Source: Microcyclospora pomicola (lineage: Eukaryota > Ascomycota > Dothideomycetes > Capnodiales). Taken from it: DNA of 64,000 nt. The stretch spans positions 62,001 through 126,000 of the forward strand of contig NHNY01000029.1 of NCBI GenBank assembly GCA_002786065.1. Reading direction: 5' to 3'. The first letter of the stretch is position 1. Each line of letters begins with the position of its first letter. The notes under the pieces were generated by a model, which had not been told where the DNA came from, made no database searches, and worked only from the letters and a program-made list of their open reading frames with translations. The position numbers and the translations under genes were made by a program. Shown here piece by piece: positions 54,558 through 64,000 of this stretch.

Positions 54558-56272
54558 GGTGATGTGTGGGAGAGGATGAAGAGATATGGGAAGAGAATGC
54601 AAGACTGCACCAGACAAGAGAGAAAGCAAGAAGGTGGCCAAGTGGTGGGTTGAGGCCGATATGTCGGATATCGATAGAGTAAGTGACCTAGCTGGTGGTG
54701 GGCTGTTCACCGCCCGCCACCAGCACAGCACAGCACAGCACATGCAGCACTACTCGAGTACAGGCCAGGTACACACATCAATCAATCTAATCACCTTTGA
54801 TTCTTCTTGCCCACCGCAGGGTCCACGCTGTCTCATCTCTAGTGCGACTGTGTTCAGTCCAGAGCATTTTAAGGTGATTCTGAAACGCCATCTAAAAAGC
54901 AACGGTCTGCTGGTCGTGCAGAGCCAGCGGCGCCATGTACCGACTGCTGTGAGACGGATGACGCGCTGCACTTGTGACCAATGTCTCTTGGCCGGGAATA
55001 TCTCAGATCAATCGACGTCAAATCCAGGAGAAGACAATGTACAGGGATGATCATCAGTGGGAGGAGTCTTGAGGTCAGAGATACATCGCAGCAGCAGAGT
55101 CAGGGGTCCGAGGCTGATGCTCTATCACATCAGGGGTTTGCTTCAATCCTTTCCTTTTCTCTGTTTCCAGACGGGGAAGGGGCCTATAACAGGGTTCTAT
55201 ACTTTAGCGATGCGATATCCCATGTCAGGGACGTATATCTCATTATATTCGATCATATCATCATCTTAGCACCACGGCCATTGAAATGTCCACTGGATGG
55301 CCAGATCTTGATCTCGGTTCGCCATCCAGCATAAAGTATGTACTCACACACGGCAGAAGTCGGAACGTGGCCACAAATCCAGGATAGTCATGCTAGGACT
55401 ATCTTTCGTCTCATCCTGCCTCGCCGTGGCCGCAACGATGGCAAAGTCTGGGCCGGGCGTGGACGAAAAGCTTAAGCGGAAAATAGACGGGCGAAGGGTC
55501 TAAGGATTGCTTGTTTCATCTGCGTCGGCCGCGTCGCTCTCAACCATAACGTTAGTCGCTTCCGGTTCAAGTCTGCCGACGCCTCAGCGGATGGCGAGGT
55601 GATGAACTGTGCAGTAGCGCTGGCCGTGACGAGTCGCGGGAAGTCAGATCGAGCACGTGGGTCGGTGGTCTTTTATCTATACACAATATCTGGATTGATG
55701 AAGGCGCATCAGTAGGCCAGGTGTGCAAATGGAACAGGATCAACGCAATAGATATCCCTTGCTACTACAGCACCCGACACCTGCGACCGCTCGTCCTCGC
55801 CATAAGCTTAAGTTTAGTCTCATAATAGTCGTAGTAAACTGTGAATGATATGTACCTTATACTTAGCATTCGCCATCTCCCCGAATCGACGTCGCGTCGC
55901 TGTGTCGGTAGTAGTGCCAGCCAGCCTCAGCTTGCGCAACCTCACACCACCCTGCTTCTTCCCGTCGTCTGCTTTCTCGACCACCTCCAGCCGTACCTCT
56001 TACCTCACCTCTTCATCTCCAACCTCTTGGACGTTCACTCGTCCATACCTGGTGTCACTCACTCATTCGCCCACTCTCCCTCCACGCGCAACATCATCCT
56101 TCCTTGCTTGGGAGCATTGCCGATCTGACACGAATCCGCCTTCGCCCACCCATTGACCCTGCTCGACCGAACCCTCCCTACCTGCCACCCACCCTCTCAC
56201 GCTACATCCATCATAAGAGAAGAGCCTGGCAACAAACGCTAGAATCCACATACCTCCATCACCACCGTCACA
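54558..56272. other. Intergenic between UGM and transporter genes
   Basis: About 1.7 kb between divergent starts. GCACA repeats (CAGCACAGCACAGCACA) occur near 54720. TACCTTATAC lies near 55853. The last 300 bases are C/T-rich leader. No gene is supported. Confidence 0.5.
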
Positions 56273-57678
56273 ATGAACGAGAAAGAAAGACAGTCCGGCG
56301 AGCAGGAGCGCTCGCCCGTCGCCGCCGAGCCCGAGACCTTGCCCACCATCAACCCAACCACCGAGAAGCCAGAAGCTCCCAAAGCAGCGCTGCACCCGGC
56401 CTTCTACATCGCGTGAGTCGAGACGACGAGCAATGCCATTCCTCACGTCCAACCACTGACCACTTCCCTCCAGCACATGGATCTCCCTCTCCTCCAGCGT
56501 CATCCTCTTCAACAAATGGATCCTTAGCACCCGCGATTTCCACTTCCCCATCTTCCTCACCACATGGCATCTGCTGTTCGCGACCATCATGACCCAGCTC
56601 ATGGCCCGCTTCACCACCATGCTCGACTCGCGCAAGAACGTCCCCATGACCGGCCGCGTCTACCTGCGCACCATCGTCCCTATCGGTGTCATGTTCTCCC
56701 TCTCGCTCATCTGCGGTAACTTGACCTACCTCTACCTCTCCGTCTCGTTCATCCAGATGCTCAAGGTATGCTCTGATCTGCTCTTCTCTGGCAGTCTCGT
56801 GACATAGCTAACCGAACACCCAGGCTACCATGCCCATCGCCGTCCTGCTCACCTCCTGGACCATGGGAGTCGCTCCCCCCTCCCTCAAGACACTCGGCAA
56901 CGTCTCCCTCATCGTCGTTGGTGTCGTCATTGCATCTCTCGGAGAGATCAAATTCGTCCTCACTGGTTTCCTCTTCCAAGTCGGTGGCATCATCTTCGAA
57001 GCTGTGCGTTTGGTCATGGTCCAGCAGCTGCTCTCCGGTGCCGAGTTCAAGATGGACCCCCTGGTCTCGCTCTACTACTTTGCGCCGGTCTGCGCTGTCA
57101 TGAACGGTGCCATCACCCTGTTCTGGGAAGTCCCAAGCATGACTCTCGGCGATGTCGAGCAGGTTGGATACATCACCCTTCTGGCCAACGCCATGTGCGC
57201 TTTTGCGCTGAATGTCTCGGTCGTGTTCCTTGTGAGTTCTCCCGATGCGCGTGTTGTGTTGATATTTGACCTAACATAACGCTCTCCACAGATCGGCAAG
57301 ACTTCATCCCTCGTCATGACACTCTCCGGCGTGCTCAAAGATATCCTCCTCGTCATGGCCTCCATGTTCATCTTCGGCGACCCCGTTTCCGGTCTCCAGG
57401 CCTTCGGCTACTCCATCGCTCTCTGCGGTCTGGTCTACTACAAGCTCGGTTCTGAGAAGCTGAAGGAGTATCTTGGCCAAGGCCAACGTGCGTGGACCGA
57501 CTACGGTGTCCGCCACCCAGCTCTGCGACGAATCATCATCCTCGGCATTGTCCTAGCCTTCACCGTCCTCCTGTTGGGCGGCATCCTCCAAGCCGGTCTG
57601 GTCTCGATTCCCACCAACTACACCCCGGGCTTCATGGGCACCAAGGCCGCCGAGCTCGCCACCGATACCAGTGCGTAG
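56273..57678 (+). CDS. TPT/nucleotide-sugar transporter family protein
   Basis: Drug/metabolite-superfamily transporter of the triose-phosphate translocator (DUF250) type, predicted 408 residues. Exons are 56273-56412, 56474-56765, 56824-57231 and 57292-57678. About ten hydrophobic spans are visible, beginning with TWISLSSSVILFNKWIL and ending with IIILGIVLAFTVLLLGGILQ. Signature blocks are SLICGNLTYLYLSVSFIQML, GEIKFVLTGFLFQVGGIIFE and KTSSLVMTLSGVLKD, which contains the Lys-Thr pair of the KT/KV group. Such proteins exchange nucleotide sugars or sugar phosphates across the Golgi or another endomembrane. Position beside UGM suggests UDP-galactofuranose as a candidate substrate, which is inference only. 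Confidence 0.88.
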
Positions 57679-58592
57679 AGCAGAAACATCGATGCGTTGC
57701 GGCGCATGTCTCGAATCGACATGTGTAGAAAGAGGTGACAGAACGACACATGTCTGGCATGACGAAAGTGTAAGAGCAAAGACAAAAAAGAAGGCGAGCG
57801 CGCGCACGAACGAGCACGCGCATGAGTGACTTTTGGCAAGGGTTTGTTTTCTGGTATCACGTCGGGGCGTCACACATTAGAAAGCAAGGGGGAATATAAC
57901 ATGAGACGAGGGTATCAACTCGTCGGGCAGAATAGACAGCGTGCGCGTGGACAAGGAATTTTATTTATCTTCATATTTCATATTTCATCACTTTTCGTCC
58001 ACTTGAAATCTCAAAGGATTCGATCTCACCTGGTTACAAGCTAAGGTTTCTTTACTTGTGTCGAGGGCACATGCAGTGGAGAGAGATCGACCTCACTTTA
58101 CGTACGAAATTGGAAGAATCCAATGGTACTACTACACAGGCGGGCCGTTTGGTCGATGAGGTAAGATAGGTATGTACGTATGTCGATGTGGAGACGTGGA
58201 GACGTCCATGCGCCATCCGCGTGCGTAAGGTAGGTACGTACGTGTACGAGGTAAGAAGTACCTTACATACGTCAGGCTACGTAATAACTCAAAGGTAAGA
58301 AAGTTCAAGACCCGACGGCGTTTCATCGTACGCTGACGAGTGGACACGATGTGGACGGCGCATGGTTCAGTTGTGCACAGGGACGTGGACATGGGGCGTA
58401 GGTAGGTAGAGAGGACAGAGGTGGTGAGTCAAGGTGTGGGTATGTGAGCGAGTGAGGGGGTGGGTGGGTGGACAGTAAGACATCGTCCTGGATTGGGAGA
58501 TCGTGGACGAGCGATGCGATGCGATGCGATTCTCTCTTCTCGTCTGTTTCACGAGAAGAGATCTGGTAAATCTACAACATGTGTGCGTTCCA
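57679..58592. other. Intergenic between convergent genes, motif-rich
   Basis: About 900 bases between the transporter stop and the NMA111 stop. No gene. The part at 58135-58300 is dense in GTAC/GGTAAG/ACCTTAC words. Confidence 0.5.
58139..58300. repeat. GTAC- and AGGTA-rich partly palindromic block
   Basis: Repeated short words in both orientations: GGTAAGATAGG, GTATGTACGTATG, GTAAGGTAGGTACGTACG, GAGGTAAGAAGTACCTTAC and AGGTAAGAAAG. Several are self-complementary (GTACGTAC, AAGTACCTT), so the stretch could fold locally or bind a dimeric factor. It has no coding frame. Confidence 0.55.
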
Positions 58593-61500
58593 TCACTTTG
58601 CCTCCATCGCTGCTGGACCTTCAATTTCCAACCCCATGCCCTGATCGACCATCCCGTCGCCGACAGCGAGCTCGTCTTCGCCGGAGCGTGCCTTGCCATC
58701 TGCGCCATTCATGCCCGCTGCAGTTTTCGTTTCCGTGGCGACAGGTTTCGTCGCAGTCGTATCGACAACCCGTCGCCAACCCTCGCGCACGTCCGGGTCC
58801 TTGACGAATTCGACCGTGGGGAAGTAGTGGTCGTTCTTCTTCATCGTCGCAACCCAAGGGACGTTGTCGAACGTCATCACTTTCAGACGGAAATAGGTGT
58901 TGTTCGGGATCTTGCGGGTTTCGCGGATGAACGAGGCCAGGTCGGGAGTGGGAACGGCGTTGACGGCGAGGATAAAGTTGGTCGGCGCGAGGCCATAGGC
59001 GTAGGCGGGGGAGCCGGCGAAGCGCGCGGATACATAGATGTCGCTGTGCACGGTGGAGATCTGCTGGCGGACGGCGTGGTGAGGGCGGTGCAGCGTGGCG
59101 CCACAGAAGATGACTATGTGATCGGTCTCGAGCGCCGACGTCGGCACGGTCGGGACGTCGAGGGTGATTTCTTCTTGATGACGAACGACGCGCGCGGTCA
59201 GATGAGTGTTGGTGTACATGATGTCGAGGTCGGAGATCCGCGTGATGAGGCGGTCGTTGAGGGTGAGCAAAATGTCGGCTTCCTGAAAGCCAGACGTGTT
59301 GTCGGCGTCAACCTTGCGCACCATGAAGAGCTGATGCCGCTCTGGGTCCTCACGCTCAACACGCTGAATCCACGACTCGGACACCCCCATGATGCGGACT
59401 TGGCTCATTTGCACGGTTTGTGTTTCGAGATTGAGGATACGAAGATCAGGCCGGCGCCCGCTTTTCACCTCGTCAAGCACAGGTAGCAGGGCCGGAGTGG
59501 CGAAGCCCAGGTGGTATTCGACATCTTTGTTGGAGCCGCCATGGCCATTGCGCTCGCCCAGGTATGTGAGCCAGAGTGCTTGGACAATGCCTTCTTCCGA
59601 CACGAGCACACCGCTACCGCACTGGCTGCTGAGGGTGGTATCGACGGTGATGGCGTCCAGATTGACGGCTCGATATCGAGGTGTGGATGCTGATGGTGGG
59701 ATCGCAACAGTCGTGATGTCAGTGACTGCAGTCTTCATAACCACAGGACGAAGGTTCTGATTGAAACCGAAGAAGATCGTTTCTTCACCTTGCTTGATTG
59801 GCGTGTCTGCTAACTTCGCCGATTGTACCGGGACGTTGACGAGTGAAGGGTCGTATTTGATAATGGCGTAATTCTGTAAAGGATGCATGAACACCACCTT
59901 GCCGTCCACAATGATCGAGTCCGCAATGGTGACAGTGATGTCGACCATGTCGTACGGTACGATAGCGCGTGAGACGACGACCAAGCCTTGCTCGGCGTCA
60001 ATGACGAGTCCAAATCCAATCTTTCGTGATTTGGGAAAGCCATCGATCTTCAAAGGCATGCTTGTGCTGATCCGTACAAACGAGCGGATGATGTCGACTG
60101 CTTTGGGGTAGCGGCCACCAGCCATCTGGATGAAGTTGGCCTCGCGAGGTACTGGGGCGACTGCAGGAAGTGCATCACTCAGGTCTGTGAAGTCCCACAA
60201 CCCAGTCTCGTCGTTGCGGACCGCGAGTCTCATTTGTTTGTGCCAATGTCGATCTACCGTCATGATACTCGTGTTGAGTGTGTGCATGTCTCGAAGGTGC
60301 TTGTAGGTCACCACCACTCGGCTTCGATCGGGGACTTGCTTCATGACCTCAACAAAGGCATCAAGGTCGGGTGTCGGTTTGTTGTCGACGGTCTGCACCA
60401 GCCAGCCGGATTCAGATCCGTCGAATCGGAATGACCCAGAAGCTTCACAGCAGTATACACCGGCGTCTTTGATGGCAACAGCATAGAGACGGGCTTGCTG
60501 GTAAGAGAGATTGTGGAACGAGGCGCCAGCGACGGAAACAAATCGATCTGGAGTGATGGCATGAAGATCACCAACGTCCAGCTCAACTTCGATATCCTCG
60601 CCTCCTCTTTGGATAAGTAGCTTGACCTTACTGTCCACACTGCCATCAAGTATCGCGTCAAGCTTGACGAATTGTGTTAGGAGCTCGCCGTTCACTTGAA
60701 TTAGAACATCGCCCTCTTCCAAATGTTCATGACCGGGTCCCTTTGGCAGAACCACCTCCGCAACCAACATTCCAGTCTCCTTGGGAAACTTCTCTCGCAT
60801 CTTGCTCTCCCAGTGAGCCGTCAGACCCAGTCTCCGGCACTCATCAAAAGGTTTGATGACCCACTGCGTCTGTATCGTTCCTCTCGTCACCGGCTTGTCT
60901 TCTCTTATGCAGTTCAACGCTCTTAAAGGTCGGTCCAGTGGAAGAAAATAGTCGGTAGCTGCACCGTCCGCTCGTCCGCCGGCCTGTAATGCAATCGCAA
61001 ATCCATCCTTATTGACAACGGGTGATCCAGAGGAACCCCCTGATGCCGCAGCTGCAGCCTGGATGTAATTCGTGTTGAAGTCGCTATACCCTTCACCATA
61101 CTCTGGGGCGTTTCTGTCCAATCTTGATATCACACCTGACAAGATGCTCAGCTTCTCACCAGCATCATTACCAACCACCCTGATCTCCGCGCCAACTTTT
61201 GCCAGATCTGGTCTAAGATCTAGTGCCTCCAACGGCATGTATTTAATAGCCTTGGGGTCGAATCGTAGGATACCAAAATCGTGGACTGGGTCGCGATATA
61301 CAGGTTGAACGTCGCATTCTTCGTGGTTGTCGAATAACGCATATCCCCAGAACGGACCGGGTCCAACCACATGTCTGTTCGTCAAAATATATCCTCGCTC
61401 AGCATCCACCACGAATCCGGTGGCTTCGCTCGAAAGCGCCGGATCGGTATCGAAAGAGCATGTGGCGCTGAAGTGGATGCTCACAACATTGCGCACCACT

Positions 61501-61994
61501 CGCTCGATTGTGGCCTGCCATTCTGCGGTATCTGGTGTTGCTGCATGTATCACACCATTCATCTCATCGTCCACAGGCGAATCGTAGCCGTTCGGGGTCT
61601 CGGTCTGTGATACAGACACGCCGTTGTGTGGAAGTCGCCCATTGATTTCTGCTCCATCAATTTCCATGGTCGCTGAAGGTCTGCGAACCTGTTTCGAAGG
61701 TCGATCGATTGCGGTTGGGGGGTTCTTTCGCTTGGCCGAAGACGTCTCCATGGCACTCTCCGCAGAACGAGTGCTTACGGAAAATGCGCGAGTGGAAGTT
61801 GAAATGCTGCAAACGATGCTGGGTCTATGATATGTATGCCGTGATCGAGATATAGGCGCTACTGTGGTGGTGTTACAATATTGTACAGGACTCGACCGCG
61901 ATGATGTCTGCAGGAGAGTTCGACGCGCAATACGGGAAACAAGTTGATGCGGATGTGCGACACCAACGCTCAAGCAAGTTGTACGGAAAAGCAT
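58593..61994 (-). CDS. NMA111: Nma111-type HtrA serine protease
   Basis: Large tandem HtrA/DegP-like protease linked in yeast to apoptosis and found in the nucleus. The open frame from the ATG at 61994 has 1133 residues; starting at the internal ATG at 61751 (METSSAKRK) would give 1052, nearer the family length. The first trypsin-like domain keeps the triad: His208 (TNRHVVGPG), Asp239 ([10 protein letters not shown]) and Ser322 ([11 protein letters not shown]), in long-form numbering. PDZ domains and a second, degenerate protease half follow, as in the family. KRKNPP and KQVRRP near residues 88-106 could be nuclear signals. The first 81 residues contain about ten Arg, no Lys, no Asp and one Glu and look like a mitochondrial presequence. 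Divergent from the AP-2 sigma gene. Confidence 0.93.
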   Translation of the reverse strand: MLFRTTCLSVGVAHPHQLVSRIARRTLLQTSSRSSPVQYCNTTTVAPISRSRHTYHRPSIVCSISTSTRAFSVSTRSAESAMETSSAKRKNPPTAIDRPSKQVRRPSATMEIDGAEINGRLPHNGVSVSQTETPNGYDSPVDDEMNGVIHAATPDTAEWQATIERVVRNVVSIHFSATCSFDTDPALSSEATGFVVDAERGYILTNRHVVGPGPFWGYALFDNHEECDVQPVYRDPVHDFGILRFDPKAIKYMPLEALDLRPDLAKVGAEIRVVGNDAGEKLSILSGVISRLDRNAPEYGEGYSDFNTNYIQAAAAASGGSSGSPVVNKDGFAIALQAGGRADGAATDYFLPLDRPLRALNCIREDKPVTRGTIQTQWVIKPFDECRRLGLTAHWESKMREKFPKETGMLVAEVVLPKGPGHEHLEEGDVLIQVNGELLTQFVKLDAILDGSVDSKVKLLIQRGGEDIEVELDVGDLHAITPDRFVSVAGASFHNLSYQQARLYAVAIKDAGVYCCEASGSFRFDGSESGWLVQTVDNKPTPDLDAFVEVMKQVPDRSRVVVTYKHLRDMHTLNTSIMTVDRHWHKQMRLAVRNDETGLWDFTDLSDALPAVAPVPREANFIQMAGGRYPKAVDIIRSFVRISTSMPLKIDGFPKSRKIGFGLVIDAEQGLVVVSRAIVPYDMVDITVTIADSIIVDGKVVFMHPLQNYAIIKYDPSLVNVPVQSAKLADTPIKQGEETIFFGFNQNLRPVVMKTAVTDITTVAIPPSASTPRYRAVNLDAITVDTTLSSQCGSGVLVSEEGIVQALWLTYLGERNGHGGSNKDVEYHLGFATPALLPVLDEVKSGRRPDLRILNLETQTVQMSQVRIMGVSESWIQRVEREDPERHQLFMVRKVDADNTSGFQEADILLTLNDRLITRISDLDIMYTNTHLTARVVRHQEEITLDVPTVPTSALETDHIVIFCGATLHRPHHAVRQQISTVHSDIYVSARFAGSPAYAYGLAPTNFILAVNAVPTPDLASFIRETRKIPNNTYFRLKVMTFDNVPWVATMKKNDHYFPTVEFVKDPDVREGWRRVVDTTATKPVATETKTAAGMNGADGKARSGEDELAVGDGMVDQGMGLEIEGPAAMEAK

Positions 61995-62661
61995 TCAGCA
62001 CACTTGACACCGGGAAAAGAAGCAAGAAGGGAAAGAAGTTAATGTAGCTGTTGGGAATCCATCATTGTGGTACTTGTTACAGGAAAACCTGACGCGAGGT
62101 GGACCTACAAGTCAGGCTGCAGCGGTCCGTGCGCGTCTCTTGTGCATACATTTATGACATCTGCTGCCGCTTTATGTTCTTCTTCAATATATGTCGATTG
62201 TATCACTGCATCATGTGTTCATGTTTGTTCCTATACCCTCGCACTCTTCGCCGGAACTTGATTGACCATGATTCCACATATGAAAGCTGATAGTGTACTC
62301 CATGGACTGGCAACGAACGCCTGGAGCACCATTTGAGTTCCCTCAACGTGAACGCTTAGTGGCCGTACAATAAGCACATTCAATCCAGACCGGGTGAAGA
62401 GCAAAGGTCACCATTGTATTTTGCCACTTCTATCAGACAGGTCGTCGGTTCTGGCCTTTGCCCAGTAGTGTACGTAGAGTTCAAGTGTGCTGATACATAT
62501 GACACTTCCCGAACTCGCAGGTTAGAGTACTTAGCCTTTGCACCACGCGGCACGTCCCTCGTCACATCCGCACCCTGCCTTCCGACCTCATGGCTCTGGA
62601 GGGCAGACGTCTCGGCGGGCATCACACCCGGTCTATAGAATTATTAAGTCGTCTGGCAACA
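61995..62661. promoter_or_regulatory. Divergent promoter region, NMA111 / AP-2 sigma
   Basis: About 670 bases between divergent starts. No further gene is supported. Promoter function is inferred from layout. Confidence 0.4.
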
Positions 62662-63225
62662 TGGTTCTCTCCTTCGTCCTCATTCAGAACAGACAGTAAG
62701 GCAATTCTGTACTCCCTCTTCCTCCCAATAGCTGTTAACGCATACACTCCAGAGGCAAGACTCGCCTGGCGAAATGGTACAATCCATACACAGACGATGA
62801 GAAGATCAAGCTGAAAGGCGAGATCCATCGCCTCGTCGCACCCCGGGACCAGAAACATCAGTCGAACTTCGTCGAGTTCCGCGGCAGCTCTAAGATCGTG
62901 TATCGACGGTACGCCGGGCTGTTCTTTTGCGCGTGCGTGGACGCCAACGACAACGAACTGGCATACCTCGAGGCGATCCATTTCTTCGTCGAGGTCTTGG
63001 ATCAGTTCTTCGGCAATGTCTGCGAGCTCGACTTGGTCTTCAACTTTTACAAGGTTCGTTTTTGCCACCGACATTCAAACTCCTGCATAACCATGAAACC
63101 CTAACGTGGATGATGCGCGCTAGGTCTACGCAATCCTGGACGAAGTGTTCCTCGCGGGAGAGATCCAAGAGACCAGCAAGCAAGTCGTGCTGACGCGGCT
63201 TGAACACCTTGATAAGCTAGAGTAA
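62662..63225 (+). CDS. APS2: AP-2 complex subunit sigma
   Basis: Small subunit of the AP-2 clathrin adaptor at the plasma membrane, predicted 145 residues (family 142-143). Exons 62662-62696, 62753-63053 and 63124-63225 join as [12 protein letters not shown], then [20 protein letters not shown], and after the second intron [20 protein letters not shown]. The longin-like fold is clear, with [17 protein letters not shown] and [20 protein letters not shown]. The second donor is GTTCGT, an unusual but readable site, and the frame closes. The AP-1 sigma alternative is less likely because the [20 protein letters not shown] block and C-terminus match sigma-2. Confidence 0.94.
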
Positions 63226-63368
63226 TCTCGACTGTTCCCCGACAAACCACACATATATATCCTAGCTCCGCCATCTCTACACCTTGATATCTTGGCACAT
63301 GATCCGTCATCATCCGCAATCTTGGAGAACCTTCGCTAAATACACACCGATCTATATTCAGTGACCGT

Positions 63369-63716
63369 ATGCATGGGATGACCCGGTCACAAAGCGAGTC
63401 GAACCTCCACCTGCTCACGGAACGATACATCTGGAGCATTGCGCAAGAAGCGAGAAATGCGTTGATGTTGCGATCGGGCGATCGAGCTGGTATTGGGTGC
63501 TCGCCGCCTCCTCGAGGGTTTGAAGTCCACGTGTCCCATGAAGCGAGAGTCTGGCTTGTGAGGCATCTCGACCAGAATCCGGCGGCTTGGAATCTGGACA
63601 ACGCCGGGGACGACAAGTACCCAGAGCGGAACCAGGGAGGAGAGCGCATACAGTCGCTACGTCAAAGATTTAGCGAACGCCTCGCGCAGTCAAAAAAAGA
63701 CACGAGCAAAGTATGA
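63369..63716 (+). CDS. Small hypothetical protein
   Basis: Open frame of 115 residues starting at ATG, MHGMTRSQSESNLHLLTERY, with a plausible helical middle (YIWSIAQEARNALMLRSGDR) and a basic C-terminus (LRQRFSERLAQSKKDTSKV). I do not recognise it. An overlapping minus-strand frame is of similar length, so the coding strand is not certain. It could also be the 3' UTR of the AP-2 sigma gene. Confidence 0.35.
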   Translation: MHGMTRSQSESNLHLLTERYIWSIAQEARNALMLRSGDRAGIGCSPPPRGFEVHVSHEARVWLVRHLDQNPAAWNLDNAGDDKYPERNQGGERIQSLRQRFSERLAQSKKDTSKV

Positions 63717-64000
63717 GAGTAGTGTCTGCCAAGAGTGGTTGATTTTTATGCAGTAATGATAGACCTATTACTTCATGAGCCCAAGAATGCAGCTTTCAGA
63801 GTCTCCAGACACTCATCACCGAGGTCTCAGTGCAGATGCTGTTTACCGATGCAGGCTGCTTTGCCCAATGATCCTAGACTGGGTCCAGGAGCAGTGTACA
63901 CTCAACCCATAATCCAGACCTGCTCCAAGTCACCCTTCCGCTGGCTCAGCAGCTTCTCATTCTCAGTCAATCTCAACGATGTCAATCACCAGCCCATCTG
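63717..64000. other. Right edge of window
   Basis: No supported gene. An ATG near 63979 (ATGTCAATCACC) runs off the end and could be the start of a further plus-strand gene, but there is too little sequence to judge. Confidence 0.35.

Noticed and set aside
58503-59486. Plus-strand open frame of 327 codons
   Set aside because: Antisense to the C-terminal part of NMA111. Its Val/Asp/Glu-rich composition is what the reverse of GC-biased codons produces.

Overview
This window is gene-dense nuclear DNA from a filamentous ascomycete, most likely a dothideomycete of the Mycosphaerella/Capnodiales type. The grounds are short introns (about 50-150 bp) with GTANGT donors and CTGAC-like branch sites, moderate GC, and fungal family members such as a Cap20/perilipin lipid-droplet protein, UDP-galactopyranose mutase, Sof1 and a Dim-2-type methyltransferase. 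No transposon, rRNA, tRNA or CRISPR array was recognised. The species assignment is inference. About 26 genes can be supported, most with complete exon structures whose reading frames close exactly.

Layout. 0.8-5.8 kb: two membrane channels, an AMT2-like ammonium transporter and an orthodox-type aquaporin. 7.4-9.4 kb: ribosomal proteins uL16 (RPL10) and eL30 (RPL30), both on the minus strand. 9.7-18.7 kb: a secreted SurE-type phosphatase, a DUF4267 membrane protein, a JmjC/cupin-like protein with a lysine/alanine repeat, cytosolic tyrosyl-tRNA synthetase, and a PXA-PX sorting nexin. 19.3-22.0 kb: two convergent paralogues of an uncharacterised fungal family (DUF3632-like) with the same intron layout. 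22.9-31.5 kb: a hypothetical protein, a patatin-like phospholipase, a proline-rich hypothetical protein and fimbrin.

32.3-46.3 kb is the most striking part. A Dim-2-type cytosine-5 DNA methyltransferase and a 2202-residue DNMT5-type methyltransferase/SNF2 ATPase lie 3.8 kb apart, separated only by the housekeeping genes RPN6 (proteasome lid) and SOF1 (pre-rRNA processing). In other fungi these two enzyme classes carry out de novo and maintenance CG methylation, so nearly the whole DNA-methylation system of the genome may sit in one 14-kb block. 46.8-63.7 kb: a 2H phosphoesterase, a Cap20-like perilipin, UDP-galactopyranose mutase with a divergently placed sugar-phosphate/nucleotide-sugar transporter, an Nma111/HtrA protease with a mitochondrial-presequence-like extension, the AP-2 sigma subunit, and a small hypothetical ORF.

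Many genes are divergently paired over short shared promoters: SurE/DUF4267, TyrRS/sorting nexin, RPN6/SOF1, DNMT5/2H phosphoesterase and NMA111/AP-2 sigma. Intergenic DNA repeatedly carries the motif TACCTTA / TAAGGTA. Three longer stretches hold no gene that I can support: 2.5-4.4, 5.8-7.4 and 47.9-50.7 kb.
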